A stretch of 64,000 nt of DNA from Lewinella sp038528965. GTDB lineage: Bacteria > Bacteroidota > Bacteroidia > Chitinophagales > Saprospiraceae. Shown one piece after another: positions 9,456-18,009 of this stretch. The first letter of the stretch is position 1. Each line of letters starts with the position of its first letter. The notes under the pieces are model-generated. The model was not told the DNA's origin, did not search any database, and saw nothing but the letters and a program-made list of their open reading frames with translations. The translations under genes and the position numbers were made by a program. The DNA is taken from assembly GCA_038528965.1 (NCBI GenBank), contig JBCBEC010000026.1:29883-93882 (forward strand), in the 5' to 3' direction.

Positions 9456-10343
9456 TTATTTCTGACTAGGGTAAATATGCTTTTCAGCATGGTAGCTAGA
9501 GCGTACCAGTGGGCCACTTTCTACCATGTCGAAGCCTTTTTCCAAGCCTACTTCTTCGTACATTTTGAAGATATCCGGGTGGATATATTCCGCTACGTCG
9601 AGGTGCATCTTAGTGGGTTGGAGGTACTGACCAATGGTGAGTACATCACAGCCGTGCTCCACCAGGTCATCCATTACTTTGAAGACCTGCTCTTTGGTTT
9701 CACCCAAACCAACCATGATTCCACTCTTGGTGCGCTTACCGAAGTCCTTGGTGCGCTTGATTTGCTCCAGGCTGCGGGCGTACTTGGCTTGCGGACGTAC
9801 TTTGCGGTAGAGGGCTTCTACTGTTTCCATGTTGTGTGAAACCACTTCCTGCCCGCCATCAATCATGCGTTCCAGGGCATCCCAGGTAGCTCGTACATCA
9901 GGTATGAGGGTTTCGATGGTCACGTGAGGAGTCCGCTCTTTGACCTGTACGACCGTTTGGTACCAGATTTCAGCACCACGGTCTTTACGCTCGTCGCGGT
10001 TAACCGAAGTGATCACAGCGTGCTTGACGCCCATTAAGTCGATGGCCTCCGCAACGCGGCGTGGCTCATCTTCGTCGTATTCTGGTGGACGGCCGGTTTT
10101 AACGGCGCAGAAACTGCACGAACGCGTGCAGGTGTTGCCCAGGATCATAAAGGTGGCGGTACCGGCCCCCCAACATTCACCCATGTTAGGACAATTGCCG
10201 CTTTGACAGATGGTATGCAAGTCATACTCATCTACCAGTGACCGTACTTTTTTATAGTTGGGGCCAATTGGGAGTTTTACCCGTAACCAGTCCGGCTTCT
10301 TGCGCCGAGCTTGTTTTGATTCTACAATTGGTAGTTCCAGCAT
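9456..10343 (-). CDS. lipA: Lipoyl synthase
   Basis: A radical-SAM enzyme that inserts two sulfurs into octanoyl groups on lipoyl-dependent enzyme subunits, making the lipoyl cofactor. At 295 residues it has the family length. The auxiliary 4Fe-4S cluster cysteines are Cys46, 51 and 57 (CQSGNCPNMGEC). The SAM cluster cysteines are Cys72, 76 and 79 (CTRSCSFC). The C-terminal RSSYHA motif supplies the serine ligand of the auxiliary cluster. It starts 13 nt after the secreted-protein gene at 10357-11172 and may share its transcript. No lipB is visible in the window. Confidence 0.97.
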   Translation of the reverse strand: MLELPIVESKQARRKKPDWLRVKLPIGPNYKKVRSLVDEYDLHTICQSGNCPNMGECWGAGTATFMILGNTCTRSCSFCAVKTGRPPEYDEDEPRRVAEAIDLMGVKHAVITSVNRDERKDRGAEIWYQTVVQVKERTPHVTIETLIPDVRATWDALERMIDGGQEVVSHNMETVEALYRKVRPQAKYARSLEQIKRTKDFGKRTKSGIMVGLGETKEQVFKVMDDLVEHGCDVLTIGQYLQPTKMHLDVAEYIHPDIFKMYEEVGLEKGFDMVESGPLVRSSYHAEKHIYPSQK

Positions 10344-10356
10344 CTAGATTAATCGT

Positions 10357-11172
10357 TTACCAACGTTTGCCGAGCTGCAAATTTAGGTAAAGGTTTATTA
10401 ATACCGGACTGTTTTCAAGATGAGGTACCATTGGGCTTTCAACCATAATGGGTACATCCTGGAAAAAGACATCAACCATAATACCCGCTTCGATGGCTTT
10501 TACCAACTCATCAAAGGCACCCCAATCGAAGTGCGCGGCTGCCTTGGCGTGGATTCCGGGCATAATGCGCAGGTTATCCAGGCCTTTGGAAAAGGATGCC
10601 GCTCCGATAATCCGGCTCAGGTCCAGGAAGATATTTTCGTTTTGTGGGCTATATTGCTCTTCACTCACGAAAAAGTTAGGATCCGATGTGCCTGGGTCAC
10701 GTGAACGCAACAATTCCAAATAGTAGGGCTTGATCAGTCCGAGGTTTGCACCTATCTGATAGGTAACACCTACAGCCAGTCCACGGTTTTTCGCTTTCTC
10801 AGAAAAGTAGCGCTTTTCACCGTAACCGGCGCGGAGCACAAAGGCACTGTTTTGCTTGCCGTAGATAAAAGCCCGGGAAACCCGGTTGGAAGGACCAAAC
10901 TGGAAGTCGAAGCTTTGGCGGTATTCTTGCGGATGGCGGATGTCGCCAAATTCAAAGTTGAAGAAGGTTGTCCGGTCGTAAGAAACCAGCCGGCCAATAT
11001 TCACTCCCAGCGCAAAAGAACGCGGAGTAATAAGGCGAAAGTCAAAGGAAAGTTCTTGATTGTAGATGACGCCAGCCTGCTCATCATAGTAATTTTGTCC
11101 CGCGGGAAGCTGTTGTTGCGCAACGACAGATGCGGCAGACAAGATCAACAGCAGTGTGAAAAGTTGCTTCAT
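10357..11172 (-). CDS. Secreted protein, possible outer-membrane beta-barrel
   Basis: A 271-residue protein with a clear signal peptide (KQLFTLLLILSAASVVAQ). The rest alternates polar and aromatic or hydrophobic residues in strand-like stretches, with the final strand INLYLNLQLGKRW, which suggests an outer-membrane or periplasmic beta protein. I do not recognise a family. It lies directly upstream of lipA in the same direction (13-nt gap), but nothing links it to lipoylation. Confidence 0.6.
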   Translation of the reverse strand: MKQLFTLLLILSAASVVAQQQLPAGQNYYDEQAGVIYNQELSFDFRLITPRSFALGVNIGRLVSYDRTTFFNFEFGDIRHPQEYRQSFDFQFGPSNRVSRAFIYGKQNSAFVLRAGYGEKRYFSEKAKNRGLAVGVTYQIGANLGLIKPYYLELLRSRDPGTSDPNFFVSEEQYSPQNENIFLDLSRIIGAASFSKGLDNLRIMPGIHAKAAAHFDWGAFDELVKAIEAGIMVDVFFQDVPIMVESPMVPHLENSPVLINLYLNLQLGKRW

Positions 11173-11281
11173 ATGGCAGACGTCTCTTTACTTGTAATGT
11201 ACTACAAATTAATGAGTAATGTGGAGCAATTGTTTTGTCCAAAGTGAAATGAAAGAAGAAATGACCGCTAAAGGACGCAAA

Positions 11282-11779
11282 TCAAGGGCGGTCTGGAGCG
11301 GGAGATAGCATAGCGCGGGCGATGTTTTGGAAGAGTTCCAGTACATTTTCGCCGGTACGCGCACTGGTGAAATAATGCGGATTGGTTTGCTGGTGAATAT
11401 TTTGCAGCGTCTCGTTCGTCACCAGGTCCTTCTTGTTTCCCACCTTGCGGATCAGTACGTTTGGTAGTACTGTTTGAATGTACTGTAGGTCATCTTCGAG
11501 GCGACTGAAGGTAGCCGGACGGCTGAGGTCAAATACGTAAATGATGGCACTGGCGCCGAGAAAATAGGAACGTGGAACCTTTTCCTGAGAAACCTCACCG
11601 GCTAAATCCCAGATTACCAAGGATACCTCCTGGCCGTCAATCTCGACCATTTTTTTATCTACTCTTACGCCGATGGTGGTCAGGTACTTCTCGTTAAAGG
11701 TATTGCTGATGAAACGATTGAACAAAGAAGTTTTTCCTACGCCAAAGTGTCCCGTGATAACTACCTTTTTGCTAATCAT
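11282..11779 (-). CDS. Ras-like small GTPase
   Basis: A 165-residue GTPase of the Ras superfamily, probably a cytoplasmic GTP/GDP switch. Motifs are G1 GHFGVGKTS (residues 10-18, Lys16), a switch I region with Thr in LTTIG, G3 WDLAGE (57-62), G4 NKKD (115-118) and G5 TSA (138-140). It has Glu62 where Ras has the catalytic Gln61. It lacks a C-terminal lipidation box. Its start overlaps by 8 nt the end of the Roadblock/longin-like gene upstream. Bacterial Ras-like GTPases of the MglA and Rup groups are often encoded next to Roadblock/longin proteins that act as GAPs or regulators, so the two probably work together (inference). Confidence 0.9.
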   Translation of the reverse strand: MISKKVVITGHFGVGKTSLFNRFISNTFNEKYLTTIGVRVDKKMVEIDGQEVSLVIWDLAGEVSQEKVPRSYFLGASAIIYVFDLSRPATFSRLEDDLQYIQTVLPNVLIRKVGNKKDLVTNETLQNIHQQTNPHYFTSARTGENVLELFQNIARAMLSPAPDRP

Positions 11780-12596
11780 TAGGGGGGCTGATTTTGTATG
11801 GAGCTATAAAGTACGCCTCCAGTTGTCTTTTGATCTTTGCGTAGAATATAGGGTCTGGTTCTTGTAAGTCGTGGTTGAGTTCTTTAGCCGCAAATTCCAG
11901 GATTTTATCCGCCAACTCATCTCGTTCTTGTTCGCTGATACTTCCCGCTGCGGCGATCGCAATGTAGTAATTAAAAAAGTTATAGATTATAATTTCGTAG
12001 GCACCGTAGCGAATTCCTTGTAGTTCTTCGTCGGTACGCTTGAACGCATCTTCGACAAACGCCTTGATCGCCGTGAGCATTCCCGCGATCATGTCCTTGT
12101 CTACCGTCTCAACGGAGGATGCACTACCGAGGAGTAATCCTGATTCATGACTGATAACATAGACTTCCTCTACGATGGAACGACTATTGTCGATAATGAT
12201 TTCGGCGGCGGATTTTCGGCGTCTCCACCAGAATACGGAATGGGAAGTGCGTCGGATATTTTCTTGCAAGCGTTCCATCCACATCCGAATCTCATCGGAG
12301 ATATACTTGCGCACCATGATACCCAGGCGGGGGTAGATGATATTGATGAGCTCGTCCTGCTTTTGTTGCAGACGGCGATCAATGACCTTTTGCACAACCT
12401 GTAAGTAAGTATCCGGGAAGTTTTGCTCGAGTTCTAGGAGGTGTTCTTCGATGATGGGATTGATCCGTTCCTCTAGTTTTTCTCGAGTATTGAGAATATG
12501 ACGAAGCTCCGCCAGTTCCTGGCGATCATCGTGCAGTAGGGCTTCGCGGAGCCGCTCCAGCAAGTATTTATCCTTAGCTGTAGTTGAGGTTCCCAT
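11772..12596 (-). CDS. Protein with Roadblock/longin-like domain, partner of small GTPase
   Basis: A 274-residue protein with no signal peptide. The N-terminal half is helical and charged (ERLREALLHDDRQELAELRH and onwards). A central basic/aromatic stretch (HSVFWWRRRK) could touch membrane. The segment after it (VEEVYVISHESGLLLGSASS, then DKDMIAGMLTAIKAFVEDAF and IRYGAYEIIIY) looks like a Roadblock/longin fold as found in MglB-type regulators; I assign this from pattern, not search. It overlaps the GTPase gene by 8 nt and follows the coiled-coil gene by 14 nt. Some annotations of similar proteins call them OmpA-like, but no OmpA motif is visible here. Confidence 0.65.
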   Translation of the reverse strand: MGTSTTAKDKYLLERLREALLHDDRQELAELRHILNTREKLEERINPIIEEHLLELEQNFPDTYLQVVQKVIDRRLQQKQDELINIIYPRLGIMVRKYISDEIRMWMERLQENIRRTSHSVFWWRRRKSAAEIIIDNSRSIVEEVYVISHESGLLLGSASSVETVDKDMIAGMLTAIKAFVEDAFKRTDEELQGIRYGAYEIIIYNFFNYYIAIAAAGSISEQERDELADKILEFAAKELNHDLQEPDPIFYAKIKRQLEAYFIAPYKISPPND

Positions 12597-12610
12597 ACCG
12601 GAAGACTAGC

Positions 12611-12919
12611 TTAGTCTTTGAGTTGTTGCCCTAAGGATAGGAACATTGATCCTAACGACTTACGGCTTTCGTCCATCTTGTTATCGAAGTTATTGCTAAG
12701 CTCGGTGGTCTTCTCGTGAAGGAGCTTATCTAGCGCTTTGATACGTTCGTCGAGGGCAGCTTCTTTTTCCGCCAATGCCTTCATCTGCGCATCCATCTGC
12801 TTTTTCATGTCGGCCTCTACTTTTTCGAACCGATCGTTGTACTCATTGATGATTTCACCCATCAGGATATCCCGGATGGTTAAAAGCTCGCTGAGAGAGG
12901 TAGGGTTTTTACTAGCCAT
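12611..12919 (-). CDS. Small coiled-coil protein, first gene of GTPase unit
   Basis: A 102-residue protein without signal peptide or membrane segment. From about residue 20 to 85 it is rich in Lys, Glu, Met and Ala in heptad-like spacing, consistent with a long coiled coil. The family is not recognised. It is the first gene of the unit with the Roadblock/longin-like protein and the Ras-like GTPase, and a TACTTTAG element lies 22 nt before its ATG. It could be a scaffold or effector of the GTPase, which is inference from position only. Confidence 0.7.
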   Translation of the reverse strand: MASKNPTSLSELLTIRDILMGEIINEYNDRFEKVEADMKKQMDAQMKALAEKEAALDERIKALDKLLHEKTTELSNNFDNKMDESRKSLGSMFLSLGQQLKD

Positions 12920-12941
12920 GCACGTATATTTGGACCTTGCA

Positions 12942-12949
12942 CTAAAGTA
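12942..12949 (-). promoter_or_regulatory. -7 element candidate for the GTPase unit (TACTTTAG)
   Basis: Read on the minus strand this is TACTTTAG, one base off TAnnTTTG, 22 nt before the ATG of the coiled-coil gene. The same octamer occurs at 18152 and 28112 on the plus strand ahead of secreted-protein genes. Confidence 0.35.
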
Positions 12950-13012
12950 AACAAATTTCAGAAAAATAAATCTTTACCGATAGGAATAGCGGAATATTAT
13001 TATAATTAGTTG

Positions 13013-14314
13013 ATGATCATTACGCTGTACAGCCCTGAAATTTCCTCGCGTTTGCGCTATATCGTGGCTCATTTCTTTACGGATTTGCTAGGTGTTGCTG
13101 TGGAATTAACTACGGATGTGGCACATTTTCAGGTGGTTAGGGGTGTGGCTGTGAACTACAGTAAGCAAGGTATTCGCGAGCGGGAAATTCACCTTTGTCC
13201 AGCGCCTTTTTTGTTTGCCACTGGGGTGGAAGAACAACAATTAGACAGTGGAATTATGGCTGGTGTGCCCTACTGTTTTGCTGGTCCTCCGGGCTATGAT
13301 TTGCCGTTTGATCCACTGGCTGCCGCCTTTTTCGTTCTGAGTCGGTACGAGGAATATTTACCCCACGAAAAGGATCAGCACGGCCGGTACTCCGCCGCCT
13401 TAAGTTGGTTGTCGCGCAACGCGGCCTTGGATCGCCCCATCCTGTGGGAGTGGGCAAAATTGGTGCGTGCGGCGATCCGAAATAAATACCCTACTTGGGA
13501 GGCGCCACCTATACACCGTCAATACCGTTTTTTACCCACTTATGATATCGATATTCCCTGGGCGTATTGCCACCGTGGCTGGCGTGGCTGGGTGAGAGCA
13601 CGGATGGATCGGTGGACAGCTGGACCTGAACACTTGCAGGCCCGCAAGCGGGCGCAATTGGATGCTTCTGATGATCCCTACTTCACTTTTCCACAGCTCA
13701 AGTATTTGCACCAAAAACATGACTTGCAGCCAATGGTATTCTGGCTAGTAGCAGATCGTGCGAAGTATGATGTTAACCCTAATCCTGGTTTGGCGGCGTT
13801 CCAAGATTTAGTACGGGAGGTAGCCGTTTGGAGTAATACCGGATTACATCCTTCTTATCAGCGTGGCCAGGATGCGCGTGGTGTTACAATGGAAAAACAA
13901 CGTTTGGAAAACATCCTGCAACAGCCCATTAAGCACAGTCGACAGCACTTTCTTCGCTTATCGTTACCACATACCTACCGGCAATTATTAGCTGCGGGTA
14001 TGGAAGCGGATTACAGCATGGGGTACGCGGCACAACCCGGCTTTCGCGCCGGAACAAGCGAGCCTTTCTACTGGTACGATCTTGAAAAAGAAGAAGCCAC
14101 GGCGCTTCGGGTCCACCCCTTCGCTGTGATGGATGTGACGCTGAAACAATACCAGGGCATGGACCCCGCCGAAGCTCAGGTCTACCTTCAAGAAATACAA
14201 ACCTACTGTAAACGCGAAGGCTTATCTTTCTGTACTTTGTGGCACAACAGCAGCTTTTCCCCCTTATTCGGTTGGGATGAGGAATGGTGGTCCGTCTATC
14301 AGTCCTTGTTTTAG
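13013..14314 (+). CDS. Polysaccharide deacetylase-family protein
   Basis: A 433-residue protein resembling Bacteroidota proteins that join an N-terminal domain of unknown function (DUF7033 type) to a divergent polysaccharide deacetylase (NodB/CE4) barrel. Supporting segments are the PTYDIDIPWAY strand with paired Asp that would bind metal, the Asp-rich DASDDPYFTFPQL, TGLHPSYQ with a His, and a C-terminal LWHNSSFSP. It has no signal peptide. The ATG at 13013 is preferred to the TTG one codon earlier. Substrate unknown; similar genes sit near cell-surface polysaccharide genes. A hotdog thioesterase follows 48 nt downstream. Confidence 0.75.
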   Translation: MIITLYSPEISSRLRYIVAHFFTDLLGVAVELTTDVAHFQVVRGVAVNYSKQGIREREIHLCPAPFLFATGVEEQQLDSGIMAGVPYCFAGPPGYDLPFDPLAAAFFVLSRYEEYLPHEKDQHGRYSAALSWLSRNAALDRPILWEWAKLVRAAIRNKYPTWEAPPIHRQYRFLPTYDIDIPWAYCHRGWRGWVRARMDRWTAGPEHLQARKRAQLDASDDPYFTFPQLKYLHQKHDLQPMVFWLVADRAKYDVNPNPGLAAFQDLVREVAVWSNTGLHPSYQRGQDARGVTMEKQRLENILQQPIKHSRQHFLRLSLPHTYRQLLAAGMEADYSMGYAAQPGFRAGTSEPFYWYDLEKEEATALRVHPFAVMDVTLKQYQGMDPAEAQVYLQEIQTYCKREGLSFCTLWHNSSFSPLFGWDEEWWSVYQSLF

Positions 14315-14362
14315 CGGTTTTGGGGACACACGGTGCTAAAACGATACAGAACCCTCGCCAAT

Positions 14363-14782
14363 ATGGAAAAAAGTACCCTCCAGGATTTTCCCTTACACGC
14401 CGTCGATAAGATTCGCTATTCGGATACGGATCGCCAGGGTCATGTCAACAATGCCGTTTTTGCCACTTTTCTGGAAACTGGCCGCGTTAATATCATCTAC
14501 AACCCCGACTTTCCCATACTGGCAGCGGGCGCAAGTTTCGTCATCGCTTCCCTACAGCTCAACTTCTTGCGCGAGATCAACTGGCCCGGTCAGGTGGAAA
14601 TTGGGACCGGGATTGCCAAAGTGGGCAATAGTTCTATTCGCCTCGTACAGCATATCTTTCAGAATGATCAGTGTGTGGCAACTTCCGAAAGCGTCATTGT
14701 GCAGGTTGATGATGAGACGGGGAGTAGTTTAGCGCTGACCGCCGGAGCGCGGGAAACATTGGAGAAGTGGATGGTGGATTAG
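14363..14782 (+). CDS. Acyl-CoA thioesterase, 4HBT hotdog family
   Basis: A 139-residue single hotdog-fold protein expected to hydrolyse acyl-CoA thioesters in the cytoplasm. The signature YSDTDRQGHVNNAVFATFLE carries the conserved Asp and the HVNN turn of the 4-hydroxybenzoyl-CoA thioesterase/YbgC-like group. ATG at 14363 is preferred; a GTG 10 codons upstream would add a basic extension with no family match. It follows the deacetylase gene on the same strand by 48 nt and may be cotranscribed. Substrate unknown. Confidence 0.88.
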   Translation: MEKSTLQDFPLHAVDKIRYSDTDRQGHVNNAVFATFLETGRVNIIYNPDFPILAAGASFVIASLQLNFLREINWPGQVEIGTGIAKVGNSSIRLVQHIFQNDQCVATSESVIVQVDDETGSSLALTAGARETLEKWMVD

Positions 14783-15081
14783 TTGGTGAATTTAGTTGTG
14801 TTGGTTGGGCCTGCGGCCCTGGTTGGTTGAGTTGTTGATCTGACTACGTTAAAGCTTCGTCGGGTGAGACAATAGCAATGTCAATTTCAATCAAAATCAA
14901 AGTAGAAATCGACGTGTCATTGATATTTTGATTGCGATTGCTATTTTGATTGAACCGGTCAGCTATCCACTTTAACTTTAATTGCCACTTTCACTTTCCT
15001 CCCCCCCTCATTCTAACGCTAATTCTCATTCTAATTCTAATTCCCACCCCCTTCTTTTATCTTTGAGCAAACTACTTACTT
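14783..15081. other. Low-complexity intergenic region before upp
   Basis: No gene is seen. It holds a GGGCC-TGC-GGCCC hairpin (14807-14819), an imperfect inverted repeat built of ATTTTGATTG-like words (about 14865-14955) and a run of CTAATTCTAATTC-like words (about 15010-15045). The upp promoter element is at its end. Confidence 0.5.
15058..15065 (+). promoter_or_regulatory. -7 element of upp (TATCTTTG)
   Basis: An exact TAnnTTTG match lies 16 nt before the upp ATG, implying a leader of about 10 nt. No clear -33 TTG is visible. Confidence 0.45.
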
Positions 15082-15732
15082 ATGCTACACCTGCTGGAGT
15101 CTACTCCTTCCATCGTAAACCGCTATATATCAGAGATGCGGGATGTGAATGTGCAGAACGATCGGATGCGCTTTCGGCGCAACATGGAAAGGGTAGGGGA
15201 GTGTATCGGCTTTGAAATCAGTAAGACTTTGGATTTTGAAGATCAAACGGTATCTACCCCACTGGGAGAAGCCACAACTCCGGTTCCAGCTGACGAAATT
15301 GTCCTGGCTACTATTTTGCGTGCGGGGCTACCCTTACATCAGGGCTTACTGAACGTGTTTGACGATGCGGGCAATGCCTTTGTTTCGGCCTACCGTCGCC
15401 ATCATAAGGACGGCACCTTTGAAATAGCAGTAGAATACCTCAGTTGCCCTAACCTCAATGATAAGGTGCTCATTGTGAGTGATCCGATGCTGGCTACGGG
15501 GGCGAGTATGGTGTTGGCCACCCAGGCCCTGCTGCGCCACGGTGCACCAAAAGCGATCCACTTTGCTTGTGCTATTGCCGCTCAGCAAGGCTTGGACCAC
15601 TTACGACGTCATTTTGCCAACGGGCACATTTGGTTGGGAGCGCTGGACGAGGAGTTGACGGCCAAAAGCTACATCGTACCAGGCCTGGGAGACGCGGGTG
15701 ACCTGAGTTATGGTGCCAAACTGCAAGAATAA
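15082..15732 (+). CDS. upp: Uracil phosphoribosyltransferase
   Basis: A cytoplasmic salvage enzyme that makes UMP from uracil and PRPP. At 216 residues it fits the family. The PRPP-binding loop is seen in VLIVSDPMLATGAS, and the C-terminal uracil-binding signature YIVPGLGDAGDLSYG is intact. An ATG at 15082 follows a TATCTTTG promoter element closely. It is followed by a DJ-1-like lipoprotein gene 33 nt downstream in the same direction. tdk, another pyrimidine salvage gene, is 12 kb away. Confidence 0.96.
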   Translation: MLHLLESTPSIVNRYISEMRDVNVQNDRMRFRRNMERVGECIGFEISKTLDFEDQTVSTPLGEATTPVPADEIVLATILRAGLPLHQGLLNVFDDAGNAFVSAYRRHHKDGTFEIAVEYLSCPNLNDKVLIVSDPMLATGASMVLATQALLRHGAPKAIHFACAIAAQQGLDHLRRHFANGHIWLGALDEELTAKSYIVPGLGDAGDLSYGAKLQE

Positions 15733-15765
15733 TCTAAGGGGCAAAAGGATCAACACAGCAAGCTT

Positions 15766-16527
15766 ATGAATCTCCTTCTTCACAAGATCATTCCAGTACT
15801 AATCCTGGGAATAATGGTGGCCGCCTGCTCTGAACCAGCAGCACCTCCTGAAGATACAACTACGGAAAGCACCACCCTCACCGCTACGCCCCCCGAAATG
15901 GTGGAAGGGCGGTACAATGTGGCTTTCCTCATCATGGATGGTGTTTATAATACGGAGTTGACCGCACCTTACGATATCTTCCAACACACCATCTTTCGCG
16001 CTAGCATCAAAGCCATGAATACCTTTTTGGTGGCCAATACGCTAGCACCTATTACCACCTTCGAAGGCATACAACTGCTGCCGCACTTCAACTATTTGGA
16101 GGACAACTTGCCACCCATCGATATACTGGTGGTCCCCAGTGCCGAGCATCATTTGGATACGGATTTAGAGGATGAGGCCATGATCCAATTTGTGCGGGAA
16201 ACGGCCGAGGAAGCGGAATTCATTACCAGCCATTGTGATGGCGCTTTTGTGTTGGCGCAAGCAGGACTACTCAAAGACCGCGTGAGTACTACTTTCCCTA
16301 GTGATATTGACGCCATGCGCGAGCGCTTTCCTGACCATGATATACGCGAAGATGTACTCTTTGTACACGATGGCAAGTATATCACATCAGCTGGCGGAGC
16401 CAAGTCATTTGAGGCGGCGCTTTATCTGGCAGAGTACCTCTATGGTGCCGCGATTGCCCGTCGCCTGGCTAAGGGCTTGGTTATTGACTGGGACTTGAGT
16501 ACGGTACCACACATTGTGGTGGAATAA
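15766..16527 (+). CDS. DJ-1/PfpI-family lipoprotein
   Basis: A 253-residue predicted lipoprotein (lipobox VAAC, Cys21) with a Thr/Glu/Pro linker and then a class I glutamine amidotransferase-like DJ-1/PfpI domain. The nucleophile elbow is SHCDGAF (Cys157). The later TSAGGAKSFEAALYL segment matches the family's conserved C-terminal helix. In DJ-1-like proteins the cysteine serves as nucleophile or oxidation sensor; some related domains are fused to AraC regulators, but no DNA-binding domain is present here. Envelope location (periplasm or outer membrane) is inferred from the lipobox. Activity is not assignable. Confidence 0.85.
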   Translation: MNLLLHKIIPVLILGIMVAACSEPAAPPEDTTTESTTLTATPPEMVEGRYNVAFLIMDGVYNTELTAPYDIFQHTIFRASIKAMNTFLVANTLAPITTFEGIQLLPHFNYLEDNLPPIDILVVPSAEHHLDTDLEDEAMIQFVRETAEEAEFITSHCDGAFVLAQAGLLKDRVSTTFPSDIDAMRERFPDHDIREDVLFVHDGKYITSAGGAKSFEAALYLAEYLYGAAIARRLAKGLVIDWDLSTVPHIVVE

Positions 16528-16541
16528 CGATTTGGTAAAAA

Positions 16542-17963
16542 CTACATCAGTGTTGGATTCTCCTTTTGAAAGGCCTTGAGCACCCATTGCTTGTCAATAA
16601 GCAGCTTTGCTTGCAGTATTTTTTCCTTGGTTTCCAGGCGCTTTCTTTCTGTTCCCCCCGTAGAGATGCGGTGCAGCAGCTGACAGAAATTCTGCGCTCC
16701 TGTTTTTAGCGGAGGCGCAATTCGTTTGGTACGGGAAAGGTAAACTTTGAAAGCCAGTAAAGCAGCGGTTGCTGCCTTGTATTCCTCCAACTCCCAGAAT
16801 GCCTTAATCTTTAAAACGTTGACCAGGATGTGGTAACGGACCTCAACCGTAGCTACGTCATTCAGCTGTGCCAAGACCTCATTGTAATCTTCTCGCACAA
16901 ATGCTAGCTCGGCCTTGTTCAAGCCCAGGGCGTTAGGGCGTTCTTCCTTCAGGAGTAAACCCTGGTAATTGCCAATGAAATTCTCCGCCCAATCGTATTG
17001 CTTGGCGCGGAGGGCCAATTTGATGGTATTGCTGAAGGTCCACTGCGAGAGGTTGTTGGCCTCAATTAAAGCGCGGTTCTCAATCCCTTCGGTGTAAAGG
17101 TCAAGCGTGGTTTGCGTGTATTTACTGGGGTTGGTCCGCATTTTCCGTAGGCTGAGGTTAATGGTCGCCAGGTAGATTGTCCGCAGTTGATCTCTGGCCA
17201 TGAGGTGCTGGTTTTCGTTTACGAGCACGCGCAGTTCATCGAAAGGCTCATCCTGCTGTGGATCGCGCACACAGGCGTACAAGAGGCTGTATACCTTGAT
17301 CAGCGGATTGCGTTTGCCGAAATCTTCAAAGAGGGGCTCCAACTGCTCGAGTAGGGGAATCTGGGTAGTCTGAATGAATTGAATGGATTGGCGACTCTCC
17401 CCTTCGTAGGCGTAGCGTAAAACGTTGATGAGAAAGAGCTCGTAAAGATGGTTGATGGCCGTCTGGAGCTGGTCTTCCTGCGTAGCTACCTTGCTGTTCT
17501 TGATGCCGGCCTGCATGTCGCTAACAAAATAGCGTACGGTTAGCGCTTCCCGGTGATAGACTTCGGGCTCCGCCAGACGATCGTGCAGTTTTTTGAGGCG
17601 TGGTATGTATAAATCGTACAGCTCATGTTCGCGCAGCGCATTTAAGCACATATACTCCTGCGAAATCGGCCGCTTTTGGAGACGGTTAACCACCAAAAAC
17701 TGCTCGATCAGTTGTTGCAGATCCGACAGCAGATAGCTCAGCTTTTTGGCGCTGGCCTGCCCCTTTGGAAAGAGGTCGGTGGGTAGGTTTTCTAACTCAA
17801 AAACATCCGTTGGGAGCTGGGGGTGCTGCCGGGCCAGATGCTCCACGAGCTTTACTTGTAGTGGGTTTTTATTGAAGTAAGGCGAACGCACAAAATCACC
17901 AAAAGACTGCATCTCCTGACGATCTAAAGCCTCTAGAAGGAGTATGATTTTTTTTCCTTTCAT
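16542..17963 (-). CDS. Conserved helical protein, function unknown
   Basis: A 473-residue protein that is almost wholly alpha-helical by composition, with repeated Leu/Lys/Glu-rich helix pairs resembling TPR or HEAT-like arrays. There is no signal peptide or membrane segment. The start is placed at ATG 17963 rather than 20 codons upstream because a TATATTTG promoter element at 18002-18009 lies inside that extension. I do not recognise the family. It is convergent with the DJ-1-like gene (14-nt gap) and divergent from the dockerin-like T9SS gene. Confidence 0.7.
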   Translation of the reverse strand: MKGKKIILLLEALDRQEMQSFGDFVRSPYFNKNPLQVKLVEHLARQHPQLPTDVFELENLPTDLFPKGQASAKKLSYLLSDLQQLIEQFLVVNRLQKRPISQEYMCLNALREHELYDLYIPRLKKLHDRLAEPEVYHREALTVRYFVSDMQAGIKNSKVATQEDQLQTAINHLYELFLINVLRYAYEGESRQSIQFIQTTQIPLLEQLEPLFEDFGKRNPLIKVYSLLYACVRDPQQDEPFDELRVLVNENQHLMARDQLRTIYLATINLSLRKMRTNPSKYTQTTLDLYTEGIENRALIEANNLSQWTFSNTIKLALRAKQYDWAENFIGNYQGLLLKEERPNALGLNKAELAFVREDYNEVLAQLNDVATVEVRYHILVNVLKIKAFWELEEYKAATAALLAFKVYLSRTKRIAPPLKTGAQNFCQLLHRISTGGTERKRLETKEKILQAKLLIDKQWVLKAFQKENPTLM

Positions 17964-18001
17964 TGGACAAGCTGCGGGAAAAAAGGTGAAAATTGCTCGG
18001 C

Positions 18002-18009
18002 CAAATATA
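18002..18009 (-). promoter_or_regulatory. -7 element (TATATTTG) of the helical-protein gene
   Basis: Read on the minus strand this is an exact TAnnTTTG match, 38 nt before the ATG at 17963. It decides the start because an upstream in-frame ATG would lie before the promoter. Confidence 0.45.

Noticed and set aside
14982..15215. 77-codon plus-strand frame at the start of upp
   Set aside because: It runs through low-complexity sequence and out of frame into upp; composition is not protein-like.
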